From Alteromonadaceae bacterium (GTDB taxonomy: Bacteria; Pseudomonadota; Gammaproteobacteria; Enterobacterales; Alteromonadaceae), in assembly GCA_013216015.1 (NCBI GenBank), contig JABSOI010000033.1:1-64000 (forward strand): 64,000 bases of DNA, in the 5' to 3' direction. Of this stretch, positions 45,244 to 58,065 are shown piece after piece (the first letter of the stretch is position 1; every line of letters starts with the position of its first letter). A program made the position numbers and the translations under genes. The notes below the pieces were generated by a model. That model saw nothing but the letters and a program-made list of their open reading frames with translations. It was not told the origin of the DNA and did no database searches.

Positions 45244-46275
45244 TTACTTGTTGGTGATTTTCTCATAAAGTTTACTGGCTTCGTCTTGAGCTTCTTCTAA
45301 TCTGCTAGGTGATAAGATATTAGCATCGATGTCTCTATTTATAATTGCTTTCTCATCTCCACTTGTCGCTGCGATTGCATTCCAGATATAGGAATTTTTG
45401 TTACTTTGGATAACTCCCTGCCCTTTGAAGTACATTTGTGCGAGATTAAACTGTGCCCTTGTAATGCCATTCCAGGCGGCTTTAGTGTACCAGTAAACAG
45501 CTTTTTTGTAATCTTGGGGAACGCCTTGACCGTGTGCATACATGGTTCCTAGATTAAATTGTGCATCTGCATAATCTTGCTCAGCGGCTTTGGTGTACCA
45601 GAGCACGGATTTTTTGTAGTCTCGATTACCGCCTTTAGTAAGTGAGTACATTATTCCGAGATTATATTGCGCTTGTACAATGTCTTGGTTAGCTGCTTGG
45701 GTGTACCAGTGCATCGCAGTTCTGTGGTTGAACTTAGTGCCTTTACCATGTGCATACATAGTCCCGAGATTATACTGTGCACTCGCATGGCCCTGCTTAG
45801 CGGCTTTAGAATACCAGTGAATGGCTTTTTTGTAGTCTTGTGGAATGCCCCGACCAAGTACGAACATTATCCCAAGATTATATTGTGCTTGTTTATTACC
45901 TTGCTCAGCTGATTTGGTGTAGAGGTGTACTGCTTTTTTGTAATCACGGGTAATGCCTTTACCATTATCGTACATTTGCGCGAGATTATTTTGTGCATCT
46001 GCATGGCCTTGCTCCGCGGCTTTGGTGTACCACTTAACTGCTTGCTTGTAGTCCTGAGTAACGCCACTACCATATTCGTACTTTAAAGCGAGATTGTTTT
46101 GTGCACTTGCTGCGCCTTTTTCTGCGGCTTTGGTGTACCATATAACTGCTTGTTTATGCTCTTTAATTTTGCTTGCGGCATACCCTTTATTAAACAAATC
46201 GTTTACATCTTCAGCCACTGACAAAAAGGCGGGTAAAGATAAAAGGATGAATTTTGCCAATTGTGTCCATTTCAA
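45244..46275 (-). CDS. Sel1-like repeat protein, exported
   Basis: 343 residues. The N-terminal signal peptide (LAKFILLSLPAFLSVA) is followed by about eight 36-residue Sel1 repeats with the A-x-W-Y-x-KAAEQG-x-A-x-AQ-x-NL-x-x-MY pattern. A C-terminal helix (LEEAQDEASKLYEKI) closes it. Sel1 proteins mediate protein-protein contacts in the periplasm. High internal repetition at DNA level makes copy-number change likely. Confidence 0.85.
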   Translation of the reverse strand: MKWTQLAKFILLSLPAFLSVAEDVNDLFNKGYAASKIKEHKQAVIWYTKAAEKGAASAQNNLALKYEYGSGVTQDYKQAVKWYTKAAEQGHADAQNNLAQMYDNGKGITRDYKKAVHLYTKSAEQGNKQAQYNLGIMFVLGRGIPQDYKKAIHWYSKAAKQGHASAQYNLGTMYAHGKGTKFNHRTAMHWYTQAANQDIVQAQYNLGIMYSLTKGGNRDYKKSVLWYTKAAEQDYADAQFNLGTMYAHGQGVPQDYKKAVYWYTKAAWNGITRAQFNLAQMYFKGQGVIQSNKNSYIWNAIAATSGDEKAIINRDIDANILSPSRLEEAQDEASKLYEKITNK

Positions 46276-46929
46276 TTTTATTGTTCCTTAAAAACTGGAC
46301 TAATTTACATAATATTAGCATAAATTGTATGTATTTGTTGAATATAAAGTTTATATAACTACTGATATTTGAAAAAATTAATAAAGTACAGACGGCGCAT
46401 AGGGGAAATTTATGCATAGCGGTCTGATTAATTAAGTTAGCATGAGCTTAGTGTCAATTAATTTTACAGTAACCCGTTTGTTGAAGTTGACCGTCTATAT
46501 TTATCCTTTGAAAAACATAGATATTTTATAGTAGGCACAGATATTGCTAACTTACATATAGATTACCTAACATTAACATGAGTTACAGGGTATTACCGTA
46601 AATATGTAGCGTAACTGAGATTGAATTTTTGTCAACACAAGCATTATTATCAGGTCAAGAATTAAAAATCAGGGTGAAAATAAAAAGGATAGTGAATTTC
46701 TTAAGGTAACTGAAAATTTACCAAGTCAGTAGCAAATTTATTACGGATAAGAGCCAGGAGAATAGTGGAAAATAGGGTAGAAATACTCAGCAGTGGTTTT
46801 AATAATAGGTAGGGGGTTATTCTTTCAATGTGAGGAATATTCCATAATTCGTTCATTTTAGTTAGCAGTTGAATGGGTTTAAATCCGTAGAAATTTTCAG
46901 AAAACAGGCATAAGGCTCAAGGTAATTAA
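46276..46929. other. Long spacer, nothing recognised
   Basis: 654 bp, AT-rich; no frame, hairpin or repeat stands out on either strand. Confidence 0.4.
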
Positions 46930-47457
46930 ATGTTAATAAAAGATAAAGTAATTATATCTTCATCTCTGATTCTATGTTTAATTTTTATCAATGCATTTAT
47001 AAATCTGTCGATAAAAGATAAACCTTTCTGGGGAGAGTTCAAGGTCGATAATTATGAGTGTTTGACAAGTAAAAGATCTGTTTTTTTTAGTCCTGATTTG
47101 GCATTCAGGCAACCGTTACATGCTTTTTCTAAAACTCATTGCTTAAGCAATTATGATTTAAATAATTTGATATTGAGTGAAAGAATCAGTGTTGTAAATG
47201 AGGAAAGCACGTTTCATCAAAGTCAAAATAGTAAGCATTTATTTAGTGACCAAAAAGACTATGAATCTTCCGCAGGGAAAAGTAACACATGGACGATTAT
47301 TCTAGGGGTGGTTATGCTGTTTACTTCTTTTTTTATGATATTTATTGCTTTTTTTCAGTATAAAAAAGCTAAAGTTCGAGCAAAGTCTCATGCAAAAGAT
47401 AAAGCAAAAGTTAGGGCTGAACTTAAAGCTGAAGTTAATAAAAAGTTTTACAGGTAA
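46930..47457 (+). CDS. Hypothetical two-span membrane protein
   Basis: 175 residues. N-terminal helix (ISSSLILCLIFINAFINLSI) and a second helix (~122-145, WTIILGVVMLFTSFFMIFIAFF) flank a ~90-residue periplasmic part with two Cys. The tail is very basic and repetitive (KAKVRAKSHAKDKAKVRAEL), likely a short cytoplasmic coiled segment. No family recognised. Confidence 0.5.
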   Translation: MLIKDKVIISSSLILCLIFINAFINLSIKDKPFWGEFKVDNYECLTSKRSVFFSPDLAFRQPLHAFSKTHCLSNYDLNNLILSERISVVNEESTFHQSQNSKHLFSDQKDYESSAGKSNTWTIILGVVMLFTSFFMIFIAFFQYKKAKVRAKSHAKDKAKVRAELKAEVNKKFYR

Positions 47458-47605
47458 ATCCTATCTTTTAATTACACTCATTTACAGTGTTATAAATCCC
47501 TAAACGATCAGGTTATTTATTGTACTTAAGAGGTACTCTGAAAGTTACACGGTTGATATTTACAAACTTAAGTGACTTGGTTGTAATTTAGTGTTGTGTT
47601 ATATA

Positions 47606-47633
47606 AAAATGAGGCTTAAAGAAGCCTCATTTT
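47606..47633. terminator. Perfect bidirectional terminator hairpin
   Basis: AAAATGAGGCTT / AAGCCTCATTTT, 12 bp perfect stem with a 4-base loop, U-tracts on both strands. Ends the gltBD transcript on the minus strand. Confidence 0.9.
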
Positions 47634-47665
47634 ATCGGATAAAACAATGATATAGTTATAAGTCA

Positions 47666-49111
<1,446 letters not shown>

Positions 49112-49121
49112 TCACTTCACC

Positions 49122-52100
49122 TTATTGAGCTTGAACACGAAGTTCGGCAGATGAACGACTACGATGTCCTAATAAAGTTTTAACATCGGTTGCGCTTGGT
49201 TTTACTAATTTAAATAACGGGGCAAATTTGTCGAAATTATCTAAAATATCCTGAGCTCTACTACTGCCAGTTTCTTCAAAGTGCTGATTAATAATGCCGC
49301 GTAAATGTTCTTGGTGAATAACTAAATTGTCAAGTTCAAGTAATTCGATTGACTCTTTATTTGAGCGCAAATCTAAATCGCCCGCCTCATCAAGTACATA
49401 AGCAAAACCACCCGTCATGCCAGCACCAAAGTTAACACCAACTTGGCCAAGAATAGTGACGATGCCACCAGTCATGTATTCACAAGTATGATCGCCCGTG
49501 CCTTCAATTACCGCGTGTGCGCCTGAGTTACGAACCGCAAAACGTTCACCCGCCCGGCCGCAAGCGTATAATTTACCGCCAGTTGCACCATACAAACAGG
49601 TATTACCCATGATCATGGTTTTATGGCTCAAGTATTCAACCCCTTTTGGTGGTTTAATGGTGAGTTTTCCGCCCGCCATGCCTTTGCCTACGTAGTCATT
49701 AGCATCGCCTGTTAAAATCATATTTAAGCCACCCGCATTCCATACACCAAAACTTTGTCCGGCAGTGCCGGATAAATGAAGTGTTATTGGATTGCTTGCC
49801 ATACCTTGGTCGCCGTACTGACGTGCTATTTCACCAGATAAGGACGCACCGACTGAACGGTCAGTATTTTGTATGCTAAATCTAAATTCACCACCAGTAC
49901 TTTGAGCAATAGATGAACTTGCTGCTTTGAGCAGTTGCGCATTTAAGACACCTTTATCAAAGGGGTTATTTTCTTCAGTTTTATATAACTCCGTATTATT
50001 AGTCGCAACTACCGGAGCAATTATCGGTGATAAATCAAGTTTATTCTGCTTAGAGCTAATACCATTTAGCAGTACGAATAAATCTGTTCGACCAATAATA
50101 GCGGTTAAACTTTCAACGCCTAGTTTAGCTAAAATTTCACGGACATCCTGGGCGATAAATTTGAAATAATTCATTACTTGATCCGGCAATCCTTTGAAGT
50201 ATTTCTTTCTTAATACATCATCTTGAGTAGCAACACCTGTTGCACAATTGTTTAAATGACAAATTCTTAGAAATTTACACCCTAAAGTGATCATAGGTGC
50301 TGTACCAAAGCCAAAGCTTTCAGCACCTAAAATGGCAGCTTTAACAATATCAAGACCTGTTTTTAAACCACCATCAACTTGTAAACGAACTTTATGGCGT
50401 AAACCGTTGGTCACTAACGATTGATGGGTTTCAGCCAAGCCAAGCTCCCAGGGACAACCCGCATTTTTAACCGAACTTAACGGACTTGCTGCTGTACCGC
50501 CATCGTAGCCTGAAATGGTAATAAAATCTGCATAAGCTTTGGCAACGCCTGAAGCGATAGTGCCAACACCTGGGCCTGAGACCAATTTAACTGAAATAAC
50601 TGCTTTTGGATTAACTTGCTTTAAATCAAAAATAAGTTGTGCAAGATCCTCAATGGAATAAATATCGTGATGAGGTGGTGGTGAAATTAACGTAACCCCA
50701 GGCACTGAAAAACGTAATTTTGCAATAAGAGGGCTGACTTTGTCACCAGGTAATTGGCCACCTTCACCGGGTTTTGCACCTTGAGCAACTTTTATTTGTA
50801 ATACGTCTGCATTCACTAAATAATGCGGAGTTACTCCAAAACGACCAGATGAAATTTGTTTAATACGGGAGTTTTTCACCGTACCAAAGCGACGTTCATC
50901 TTCGCCGCCTTCACCAGAGTTTGAATAGCCACCTAAACGGTTCATAGCAATAGCTAATGCTTCATGTGCTTCAGGGCTGAGTGCTCCGATAGACATTGCG
51001 GCACTATCGAAACGTTTAAATAATTCTTTATCGCTTTCAACCAGACTTAAATCAATGCTGTCGGTATCTTCTTTGAGTGCAATTAAATCTCGTAATGTAG
51101 CTACCGGACGATTATTAACTTCATCGGCAAATTTACGGTAATCAGCGTAATCACCACTATTAACTGCTGCTTGCAGGTAGTTCACTACATCTGGATTAAA
51201 TGCGTGATATTCACCACCATGTACATATTTAAGCTGACCACCGTGATTTACTTTTTGATGAGGTAAAAATGCTTTACGAGCCAAATTAAGGTTGTCTTGT
51301 TGAATATCATCGAAATCAGCACCCTTAATGCGGCTTGGCAGATCAGGAAAACATAATTCCATGATGTCAGTATTTAAGCCTATGATTTCAAATAAACTCG
51401 CGCAGCGATAGCTGGCAATAGTTGAAATACCCATTTTAGATAATATTTTCAACAAACCTTTATTAATGCCTTCACGGTAATTAACAATTGCATCTCTGGC
51501 ACTGAGTTTAATTTGCTTTTGTTCAACCAATTGCTCAATCGTTTCAAAAGCTAAATATGGATAGATTGCTGTGGCGCCCAGGCCAAGCAATACGGCAAAT
51601 TGATGGGAATCTCTTGCAGATGCTGTTTCAACAATAATGTTTGAGTCACAGCGTAATTGCTCATCGACTAAACGTTTTTGTACCGCACCAACGGCCATAG
51701 CCGCAGGAATAATAACTAAACCAGAATGAATCTGTCGATCAGATAATACCAGAATTACTGTTTTTGTTTCACGGACCAGTTTTACTGATTCATCACAAAG
51801 ACGAGTAATTGCCGCAGCTAAACCTTCTTCAGGATCATAATTAAGTGTTAAAGTATCGGAGCGATAATGTTCGGGATCTAACTCGCGTAATTGTTTTAAG
51901 TCGGTATACATTAATATTGGCGTTGAAAACAATATGCGATCGGCATGATCTGTCGTTTCGTTAAATACGTTATGCTCGCGACCGATACAGGTACCTAAAG
52001 ACATCACGTATTTTTCTCTTAACGGATCAATAGGAGGGTTAGTTACCTGGGCAAATTGTTGACGGAAATAATCGTAAAGTGTACGGGGTTTACTTGAAAG

Positions 52101-53582
52101 TACTGCCATTGGGGTATCGTCACCCATTGACCCCGTAGCTTCCTGACCATTTTCTGCTAATGTTTTAATTATTTGCTGGATCTCTTCATAGCTGTAATTA
52201 AACATTTTGTGGTATTGCGTCATTTCCAGATCAGTGAATACACGTTGACCAATTAAATTGGCTTCAAGTTGATCAAAAGGCACTAACCGTCGAATATTTT
52301 TATCTAACCATTCACGGTAAGGATGACGCACTTTCAGTTCTTTATCTATATCTGTCGAATTAAAAAGTTTGCCTGTATAGATGTCAATGGCGAGCATTTC
52401 ACCTGGCCCGACACGGCCTTTTTCAATTACTTCATCTTCACCGTAATCCCAAATTCCAACTTCTGAGGCTAAGGTGATAAAACCATTACGGGTAATAACA
52501 TAGCGTGCTGGGCGAAGGCCGTTGCGATCAAGGTTACAGGCAACATGACGACCATTGGTCATTACTACACCTGCCGGGCCATCCCAAGGTTCCATATGCA
52601 TTGAATTAAATTCATAAAAGGCTTTTAAGTCATTATCCATTAGTGGGCTGTTTTGCCAGGCTGGTGGCATTAATAAGCGCATCGCACGATATAAATCCAT
52701 GCCACCGGCAAGAAACAGTTCAAGCATGTTGTCTAATGAAGATGAATCTGAACCTGATTCATTTACGAAGGGAGCTGCATCATGTAAATCAGGTAATAAT
52801 GGTGATTTAAAACGATAGGTACGGGCGCGACTCCATTGTCTGTTACCGCGAATAGTATTAATTTCACCATTATGGGCTAAATATCTAAAAGGCTGTGCGA
52901 GATGCCATTGTGGAGAAGTATTTGTTGAAAAGCGCTGATGGAATACACAGATAGCACTTTGCATACGAATATCGGCTAAATCTAAATAAAAGTTTGGTAA
53001 ATCTACCGGCATCATTAAGCCTTTGTAGATAGTAACTAAACAGGACAAGCTGGCAATATAAAAGCGTTCATCAGTAATGCGTTTTTCTGCACGCCGACGT
53101 GCCATATATAAACGGCGTTCAAGGTCGCGCTTACGCCAGCCAGGAGGAGCATCAACAAAAACTTGTTCGATAGTAGGTAAATTACCTGCGGCAATAGGAC
53201 CTAAAATTGATACATCAGTAGGGACTGTACGCCAGCCGACAAGAGTTAAAGTTTCTCTGCTAAATTCTTCTTCCAGAATTTTTTTAGATAATGCGGCTTC
53301 AATAGGATCAGGATTTAGAAAAATCATGCCTACGGCGTATTTACGACCTAATTTCCAGTTGTTTTCTTCGGCAATAGCACGAAAAAAGCTGTCTGGTTTC
53401 TGTATCAATAATCCACAACCGTCACCAGTTTTACCATCAGATGCAATACCGCCACGATGCTGCATGCGATCAAGGGCAGAAATTGCTGTTTTAATTAGTT
53501 TATGACTCGTTTCACCATGTTGATGAGCGATTAGGCCAAATCCGCAATTGTCTTTTTGAACGCTGTGATCATAAAGCTGCAT
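49122..53582 (-). CDS. gltB: Glutamate synthase (NADPH) large subunit
   Basis: 1486 residues. Cys13 (DNCGFGLIAHQHG) becomes the N-terminal nucleophile of the class II glutaminase after removal of a 12-residue propeptide. The central and FMN-binding synthase domains contain a 3Fe-4S site at CKFLRICHLNNCATG. The C-terminal GXGXG beta-helix (GDYVGKGMAGGKL-type repeats) is complete. It converts glutamine plus 2-oxoglutarate to two glutamates with GltD. Full family length. Confidence 0.97.
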   Translation of the reverse strand: MQLYDHSVQKDNCGFGLIAHQHGETSHKLIKTAISALDRMQHRGGIASDGKTGDGCGLLIQKPDSFFRAIAEENNWKLGRKYAVGMIFLNPDPIEAALSKKILEEEFSRETLTLVGWRTVPTDVSILGPIAAGNLPTIEQVFVDAPPGWRKRDLERRLYMARRRAEKRITDERFYIASLSCLVTIYKGLMMPVDLPNFYLDLADIRMQSAICVFHQRFSTNTSPQWHLAQPFRYLAHNGEINTIRGNRQWSRARTYRFKSPLLPDLHDAAPFVNESGSDSSSLDNMLELFLAGGMDLYRAMRLLMPPAWQNSPLMDNDLKAFYEFNSMHMEPWDGPAGVVMTNGRHVACNLDRNGLRPARYVITRNGFITLASEVGIWDYGEDEVIEKGRVGPGEMLAIDIYTGKLFNSTDIDKELKVRHPYREWLDKNIRRLVPFDQLEANLIGQRVFTDLEMTQYHKMFNYSYEEIQQIIKTLAENGQEATGSMGDDTPMAVLSSKPRTLYDYFRQQFAQVTNPPIDPLREKYVMSLGTCIGREHNVFNETTDHADRILFSTPILMYTDLKQLRELDPEHYRSDTLTLNYDPEEGLAAAITRLCDESVKLVRETKTVILVLSDRQIHSGLVIIPAAMAVGAVQKRLVDEQLRCDSNIIVETASARDSHQFAVLLGLGATAIYPYLAFETIEQLVEQKQIKLSARDAIVNYREGINKGLLKILSKMGISTIASYRCASLFEIIGLNTDIMELCFPDLPSRIKGADFDDIQQDNLNLARKAFLPHQKVNHGGQLKYVHGGEYHAFNPDVVNYLQAAVNSGDYADYRKFADEVNNRPVATLRDLIALKEDTDSIDLSLVESDKELFKRFDSAAMSIGALSPEAHEALAIAMNRLGGYSNSGEGGEDERRFGTVKNSRIKQISSGRFGVTPHYLVNADVLQIKVAQGAKPGEGGQLPGDKVSPLIAKLRFSVPGVTLISPPPHHDIYSIEDLAQLIFDLKQVNPKAVISVKLVSGPGVGTIASGVAKAYADFITISGYDGGTAASPLSSVKNAGCPWELGLAETHQSLVTNGLRHKVRLQVDGGLKTGLDIVKAAILGAESFGFGTAPMITLGCKFLRICHLNNCATGVATQDDVLRKKYFKGLPDQVMNYFKFIAQDVREILAKLGVESLTAIIGRTDLFVLLNGISSKQNKLDLSPIIAPVVATNNTELYKTEENNPFDKGVLNAQLLKAASSSIAQSTGGEFRFSIQNTDRSVGASLSGEIARQYGDQGMASNPITLHLSGTAGQSFGVWNAGGLNMILTGDANDYVGKGMAGGKLTIKPPKGVEYLSHKTMIMGNTCLYGATGGKLYACGRAGERFAVRNSGAHAVIEGTGDHTCEYMTGGIVTILGQVGVNFGAGMTGGFAYVLDEAGDLDLRSNKESIELLELDNLVIHQEHLRGIINQHFEETGSSRAQDILDNFDKFAPLFKLVKPSATDVKTLLGHRSRSSAELRVQAQ

Positions 53583-54010
53583 ATTGTTTCTCCTCGTTAA
53601 AAATCATATTTAGGCCATTGGAAAAGTGATAAGGAATAAAGTTATGAAAAACATGCATAACTATTCTTTTTGCGCCATAGGGAGCTACCCACATTAAACG
53701 CTTGCAGGTAAAAGGTCAATAAGAATAGAGTATTTGCTCGTAGTTTATTTACACTTTATGAAATAAAATACCGAAAATAACTTTCATAAAGGCCCGAAAA
53801 CTAATACTACCGATGAATAAATCGACGACTATGTGGTGTGTTTATTGTTTTTTGTTAATTTTATGTAATTTTATGTAATTTTATTACATTATGAGTCGGA
53901 ATTAGTAATAAGGGCTCATTTGAAATTTTTATATAACAATAGTGAATACTTCTGGTTATTTGAAATTAAATAAGGAAATGCTTATTTAATGAGATAGATT
54001 GGCGGAAATT
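53583..54010. promoter_or_regulatory. gltBD leader / promoter region
   Basis: Upstream of gltB, minus strand. An AT-rich tract at ~53855-53893 has three TTTTATGTAA-type units and a dyad ATGTAATTTTATTACAT; its role is unknown. No clear Lrp or NtrC site could be called. Confidence 0.35.
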
Positions 54011-54048
54011 AAAATAAACAGATTTGATGTGTCAAATCTGTTTATTTT
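54011..54048. terminator. Perfect 17-bp hairpin after folE2
   Basis: AAAATAAACAGATTTGA pairs exactly with TCAAATCTGTTTATTTT around TGTG. A terminator for folE2 on the minus strand, and possibly bidirectional. Confidence 0.85.
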
Positions 54049-54115
54049 AAAAAGAATGGGTCTTAATTAAGGAATGAGCTCTATGAGGCAAGTGTAATTA
54101 TTAAAACTAGGCTTT

Positions 54116-55042
54116 TTACGGAAGATAACCGTTTTCTATTCCTTTAGTTGTTACACTGACAGCATCATGGGCATGCAAAGATTCAAGATGATTTATTTTC
54201 AGCCAAAAGTCGTCAAATTCACTTGTTAAGTTCAGTGTATGTTGTAAGCGACGTGCCGCATCTTCACAAAACATTAGGTTTTGACCATTCAATCGAGCAA
54301 ATTCCTGTTCATCTTCACGTTTAACGGCAGCCTGTACCGGTGTTTGTAAAGCTTCTTCAATTAAATTTACTAAACGGGTGATTGGAAATTCATTCGCAGA
54401 TTTATTTAATTTAACTTTTACTTCCGCAACTGAACGCTGGCTATGGGGTGTAGCTATTACACCTTCGGTAGTGCCCAGCCATTCATGAATCGAATCGAGA
54501 TTTACAGTTTCATGATCGTCAAATTTTTCTTTAAATGCTTTTTGAATAAGTTGACGTGCTAAAGCGGCTGAACACGGACAGGTTGATGAATATCGAACAT
54601 CTACTGAAAGTTCAATTTCCAGCTGCCCTTTGTTAAGGAGGCCGATCAAAGTTACGGGATAAGCTTTCCAACCATGTTTGCCACTAAGTAAAGATTTTCG
54701 TCTTAAAAGATAATCAAAGTTGAATTTCACTTTAGCGTTATCACTCAGATCATTATGGCTGCTAATAAAGCCGTCTAATAAGCTGACTAAACTTTTATAG
54801 TTTAAGACATTGTTGACAGAAAGTTCATCAAGCAATAAGTAAAGGCGAGACATGTGAATGCCTTTGGCTTGAGGTTCCTTTAAGTTTACAAATGCATCAA
54901 CATGAGCAGACACCATTCGGTCTGATTCACCTTGTGAGGCAACCATCATGGGCATTTCAATGTTGCTCATGCCAACCCAGTCAAGCGTACCTTCAGTTTG
55001 AGCTGTGGTATGGTTGGCAATATCAGGCATCAATGTCGGCAT
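54116..55042 (-). CDS. folE2: GTP cyclohydrolase FolE2 (type IB)
   Basis: 308 residues from ATG 55042, which has GGAGT at 4 bp; the frame extends 21 codons upstream but without a binding site. [34 protein letters not shown] (metal-ligand Cys), and RPLxF-related C-terminal motifs identify the COG1469 family. It makes dihydroneopterin triphosphate, the first step to folate or queuosine. The type IB enzyme works with metals other than zinc, often serving under zinc limitation; no Zur box was recognised here. Confidence 0.93.
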   Translation of the reverse strand: MPTLMPDIANHTTAQTEGTLDWVGMSNIEMPMMVASQGESDRMVSAHVDAFVNLKEPQAKGIHMSRLYLLLDELSVNNVLNYKSLVSLLDGFISSHNDLSDNAKVKFNFDYLLRRKSLLSGKHGWKAYPVTLIGLLNKGQLEIELSVDVRYSSTCPCSAALARQLIQKAFKEKFDDHETVNLDSIHEWLGTTEGVIATPHSQRSVAEVKVKLNKSANEFPITRLVNLIEEALQTPVQAAVKREDEQEFARLNGQNLMFCEDAARRLQHTLNLTSEFDDFWLKINHLESLHAHDAVSVTTKGIENGYLP

Positions 55043-55535
55043 TACTACTCCGTTAATTAAGAACAAAAATATATAAAAGTACAATGAAATATAATATATG
55101 TTCAATAAAGTATGATTTCAAGGTCGCACATTCTATCTTAATTTTGCGATAGAGCATTAGTGTTTTTTTTTATTTTGAATATATGGAATAAGAATAATTA
55201 AAAAAATCTCAATTATTTAGATTGGAAGTTTAAATGAAAAACCATAAAAATAAAGGGGTTGCCTGTGTTGTTAGGCAGCTTGTAAGCATGATATTTTTTT
55301 GGATATTAAATATAAAAAGGCAAAAAATGGGATGGTGAAGCCTGAGGATAGCAGTATTTTAGAGCCAAAAATAACCTGTTTTAACATTAAGTTGTCAGAA
55401 TAATTTATAAAAAGTAACATTTTTTAAATTATTGAATCCTGCATTATAATCAGTTTGAGTGATACCAATTCCGATAATACATTAACCATCTTCAGGTGAT
55501 TCATTATTAACAGAATTGGTTCAAACCGATTGGTA
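55043..55535. other. Intergenic with spaced inverted repeat
   Basis: Near the chemoreceptor stop, ATACCAATTC (55460-55470) recurs inverted as GAATTGGT and ATTGGTAT (55512-55537). This gives an ~80-bp interrupted palindrome, a MITE-like or terminator structure. The remainder is AT-rich. Confidence 0.4.
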
Positions 55536-57539
55536 TTATACTTTAAACTGTTGTACCACAGAGGTGAGCGTTTGAGAGTGTACCTGCAGTCCCTGTAAAC
55601 TTTCCGTCATTTCGGCTGACACTTTCACTGTATCGTCTGTTAATAATCTGACATTTGTAATATTTTTGGAAACTTCTTCTGCCACGGTGGCTTGTTGTGA
55701 TACAGCGACAGCAATTTCGCATGTTTGACCTTGGATCTCTGCCATCACTGTGTTTATTTCAGATAAAACTTTTTGAACTGTTTTTGTGAGTTGTACACTA
55801 GACCCTGCCTCTTTACGACTGTTTTTCATTGCGTCTACTGCGGCAACTGCTGTAGTTTGCAACTTACTAATAATCGATTCGATATTTGCGGTGGATTCTT
55901 GTGTTCTAGAAGCCAAAGTTCGCACTTCATCCGCTACTACTGCAAATCCTCGTCCTTGCTCTCCTGCTCTGGCTGCTTCTATGGCGGCATTTAAAGCTAA
56001 TAAGTTAGTTTGATCGGCAATACCACCAATAACGTTCAGTACATCACCAATGCTTTGAGTCCCTTCTTTGAGTTCGTTGACTACTTTTGCTGCACAAATT
56101 ACATTTTCTGACAGCCGGGTGATACCAACTGTTGCTTGTTCTACAACAAGGGTGCCTTGGGTTACTTGTTCTTGTGCAGTTTCTGCAAGTTCTATTGATT
56201 GATTAACGTTATTAGATATTTCATTGCTTGTTTTAGCTAATTCAGTGGCCGAAGTTGCCACTAAATCAATTTCTTGCTTTTGGGCATCAATAATATGATT
56301 TGTCTGCTCTCCAATGCCACTTGCTGTAATGCTGGATTGTCCAACTTCTTTGGTTGTAACGACGGTTTGTTTAACCAAGTCTTGAATTTTATCAACAAAA
56401 GTATTGAATTCATTAACCAGCAAACCAATTTCATCATTTTTCAAATGGGGGATCCGTTTCGTTAAATCACCATCTCCTTCAGCTATTTCATGCATTGCCA
56501 ATTGTAAGCTGTGTAAACGTTTTATAACGGGTATAACCAGAAGCCAAACAACGATGGCAATAATTACAATAATGATTAAAACAATAATACTGGAAGACCA
56601 AAAAGCTTTGGTTACGGGATCTGAAATTAAATTCTCAGGCACCATAAATCCAAGCCTCCAATTCATTTGCGGGTAATCACTGCGAACGTTATTGAAAATA
56701 ACCAGATATTCATCTCCTTGCCAGGTTACGTTACCAAGGCCTGAGTTATTTTGAATTATTTTGGATTGTAATGTTGAAAAACCATCCGTGCCGGAGAAGT
56801 TTTCGTCAATTGAAGACATTAAGTCACCAGGTAAAAAGTTTTTATCAAAACCCGGGAAAAAGATTAGTTTTCCTGAATCTGTCATTAAAAAAGCTTCACC
56901 TTCTCCCTGATATTTAATACCAGATAATAAATCTTTTCCTATTGTGGTAATAAGAATGTCGTTTCCGCCAATGCCGAGTAACTTACCATCAGGTAAATAA
57001 TAGGGACTTGTGACGGTGGCAGAAACTGAACCGTCATTTCTGTCTACAGCGGGGTCTGTAACATACATACGTCCTTTACTTATAGCTTGTCCCCACCATG
57101 GCCTTTTATCAGTAAAGTATTCCGCATCATTATAACGACCATTTAAATCGAAATATTCGTGAGTATTTTCACTACCAAAAAATACACTCTTAATGGCTGG
57201 GTCATTTTCTGAAATGAAATTAAAGTATTGGGTCACACTTTGGTAGTGAATGTTATTGTCTATATCTGATAAACGTTCATTGTAGCTTTTGAACCAGTCG
57301 ATTACCTGTGGATTTGAGAATACACTATGGTTAATTTGACCTTTAGCTTCAAAAAATCCACGTACTTGTGCGGCTTGTAATTTAACAATACCTTCTATGG
57401 AAGATATCAATTGTTCTCTGGATTGATCACTGATGTTTGATAGTATGAAGTATGAGGTGATGACTAGTAGTACTGCTACTGAAGCAGAAATTCCCACTAC
57501 GAGTTGGCGCATGATAGATCGACTAAAAAAATTAAACAT
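55536..57539 (-). CDS. Methyl-accepting chemotaxis protein with dCache sensor
   Basis: 667 residues. TM1 (~13-32), a ~280-residue periplasmic dCache_1-type sensor ([41 protein letters not shown]), TM2 (~314-341), HAMP, then the signalling helices. The hairpin tip reads [20 protein letters not shown] and [19 protein letters not shown]. It senses a small ligand, possibly an amino acid or carboxylate, and controls CheA. No CheB/CheR-tethering pentapeptide at the C-terminus ([10 protein letters not shown]). Confidence 0.93.
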   Translation of the reverse strand: MFNFFSRSIMRQLVVGISASVAVLLVITSYFILSNISDQSREQLISSIEGIVKLQAAQVRGFFEAKGQINHSVFSNPQVIDWFKSYNERLSDIDNNIHYQSVTQYFNFISENDPAIKSVFFGSENTHEYFDLNGRYNDAEYFTDKRPWWGQAISKGRMYVTDPAVDRNDGSVSATVTSPYYLPDGKLLGIGGNDILITTIGKDLLSGIKYQGEGEAFLMTDSGKLIFFPGFDKNFLPGDLMSSIDENFSGTDGFSTLQSKIIQNNSGLGNVTWQGDEYLVIFNNVRSDYPQMNWRLGFMVPENLISDPVTKAFWSSSIIVLIIIVIIAIVVWLLVIPVIKRLHSLQLAMHEIAEGDGDLTKRIPHLKNDEIGLLVNEFNTFVDKIQDLVKQTVVTTKEVGQSSITASGIGEQTNHIIDAQKQEIDLVATSATELAKTSNEISNNVNQSIELAETAQEQVTQGTLVVEQATVGITRLSENVICAAKVVNELKEGTQSIGDVLNVIGGIADQTNLLALNAAIEAARAGEQGRGFAVVADEVRTLASRTQESTANIESIISKLQTTAVAAVDAMKNSRKEAGSSVQLTKTVQKVLSEINTVMAEIQGQTCEIAVAVSQQATVAEEVSKNITNVRLLTDDTVKVSAEMTESLQGLQVHSQTLTSVVQQFKV

Positions 57540-58065
57540 AAGGCTCCCGCTACATCCTTCAATTTAGTTACCGGTCGGTATATTAAATATTAACGTTATG
57601 ATTTATATATTGTTCAGATGAATTGGTCAACCATTGTGAGGGCTATATTTTTGATATTATGTAATTATTTATAAAAGAGAAATTTAATCCAGGTACTGCC
57701 ATTTATGAAGAAATCAAACCCAGATAGTGCTATTTATAAAGAAATAATAAGTGATAAATTAATAAGCAAAACCATTTACAATCTATAGCAAAATGCACGA
57801 TTTTTTGAGTATAATCATTTTAGTTTACTGTCAAATGAATTTTATTTTGTTTCAGAGGCCGTATTTTGGATGATTTTCAAAATTTACTATTTTGATTCTT
57901 CTTTTTAATACGATTAATCACGATCCTCAATATACTTTAATGCTGGGGGTAACAGCGAGTTTAACAATAATGAGCTCAAAAACTAAAATCGAAGAAGGTT
58001 TTTATTAGCGGATAATATTCAAGGTTAATCCGCAAAAAGAACTAATTAGAAAATAGGAGATTTAG
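57540..58065. other. Divergent promoter region with a short repeat
   Basis: A 26-bp unit at 57689 recurs 31 bp later at 57720 with a few changes (ATTTAT-A-AAGAAAT end). Otherwise AT-rich. GGAG just before 58066 is the metalloprotease binding site. Confidence 0.5.
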
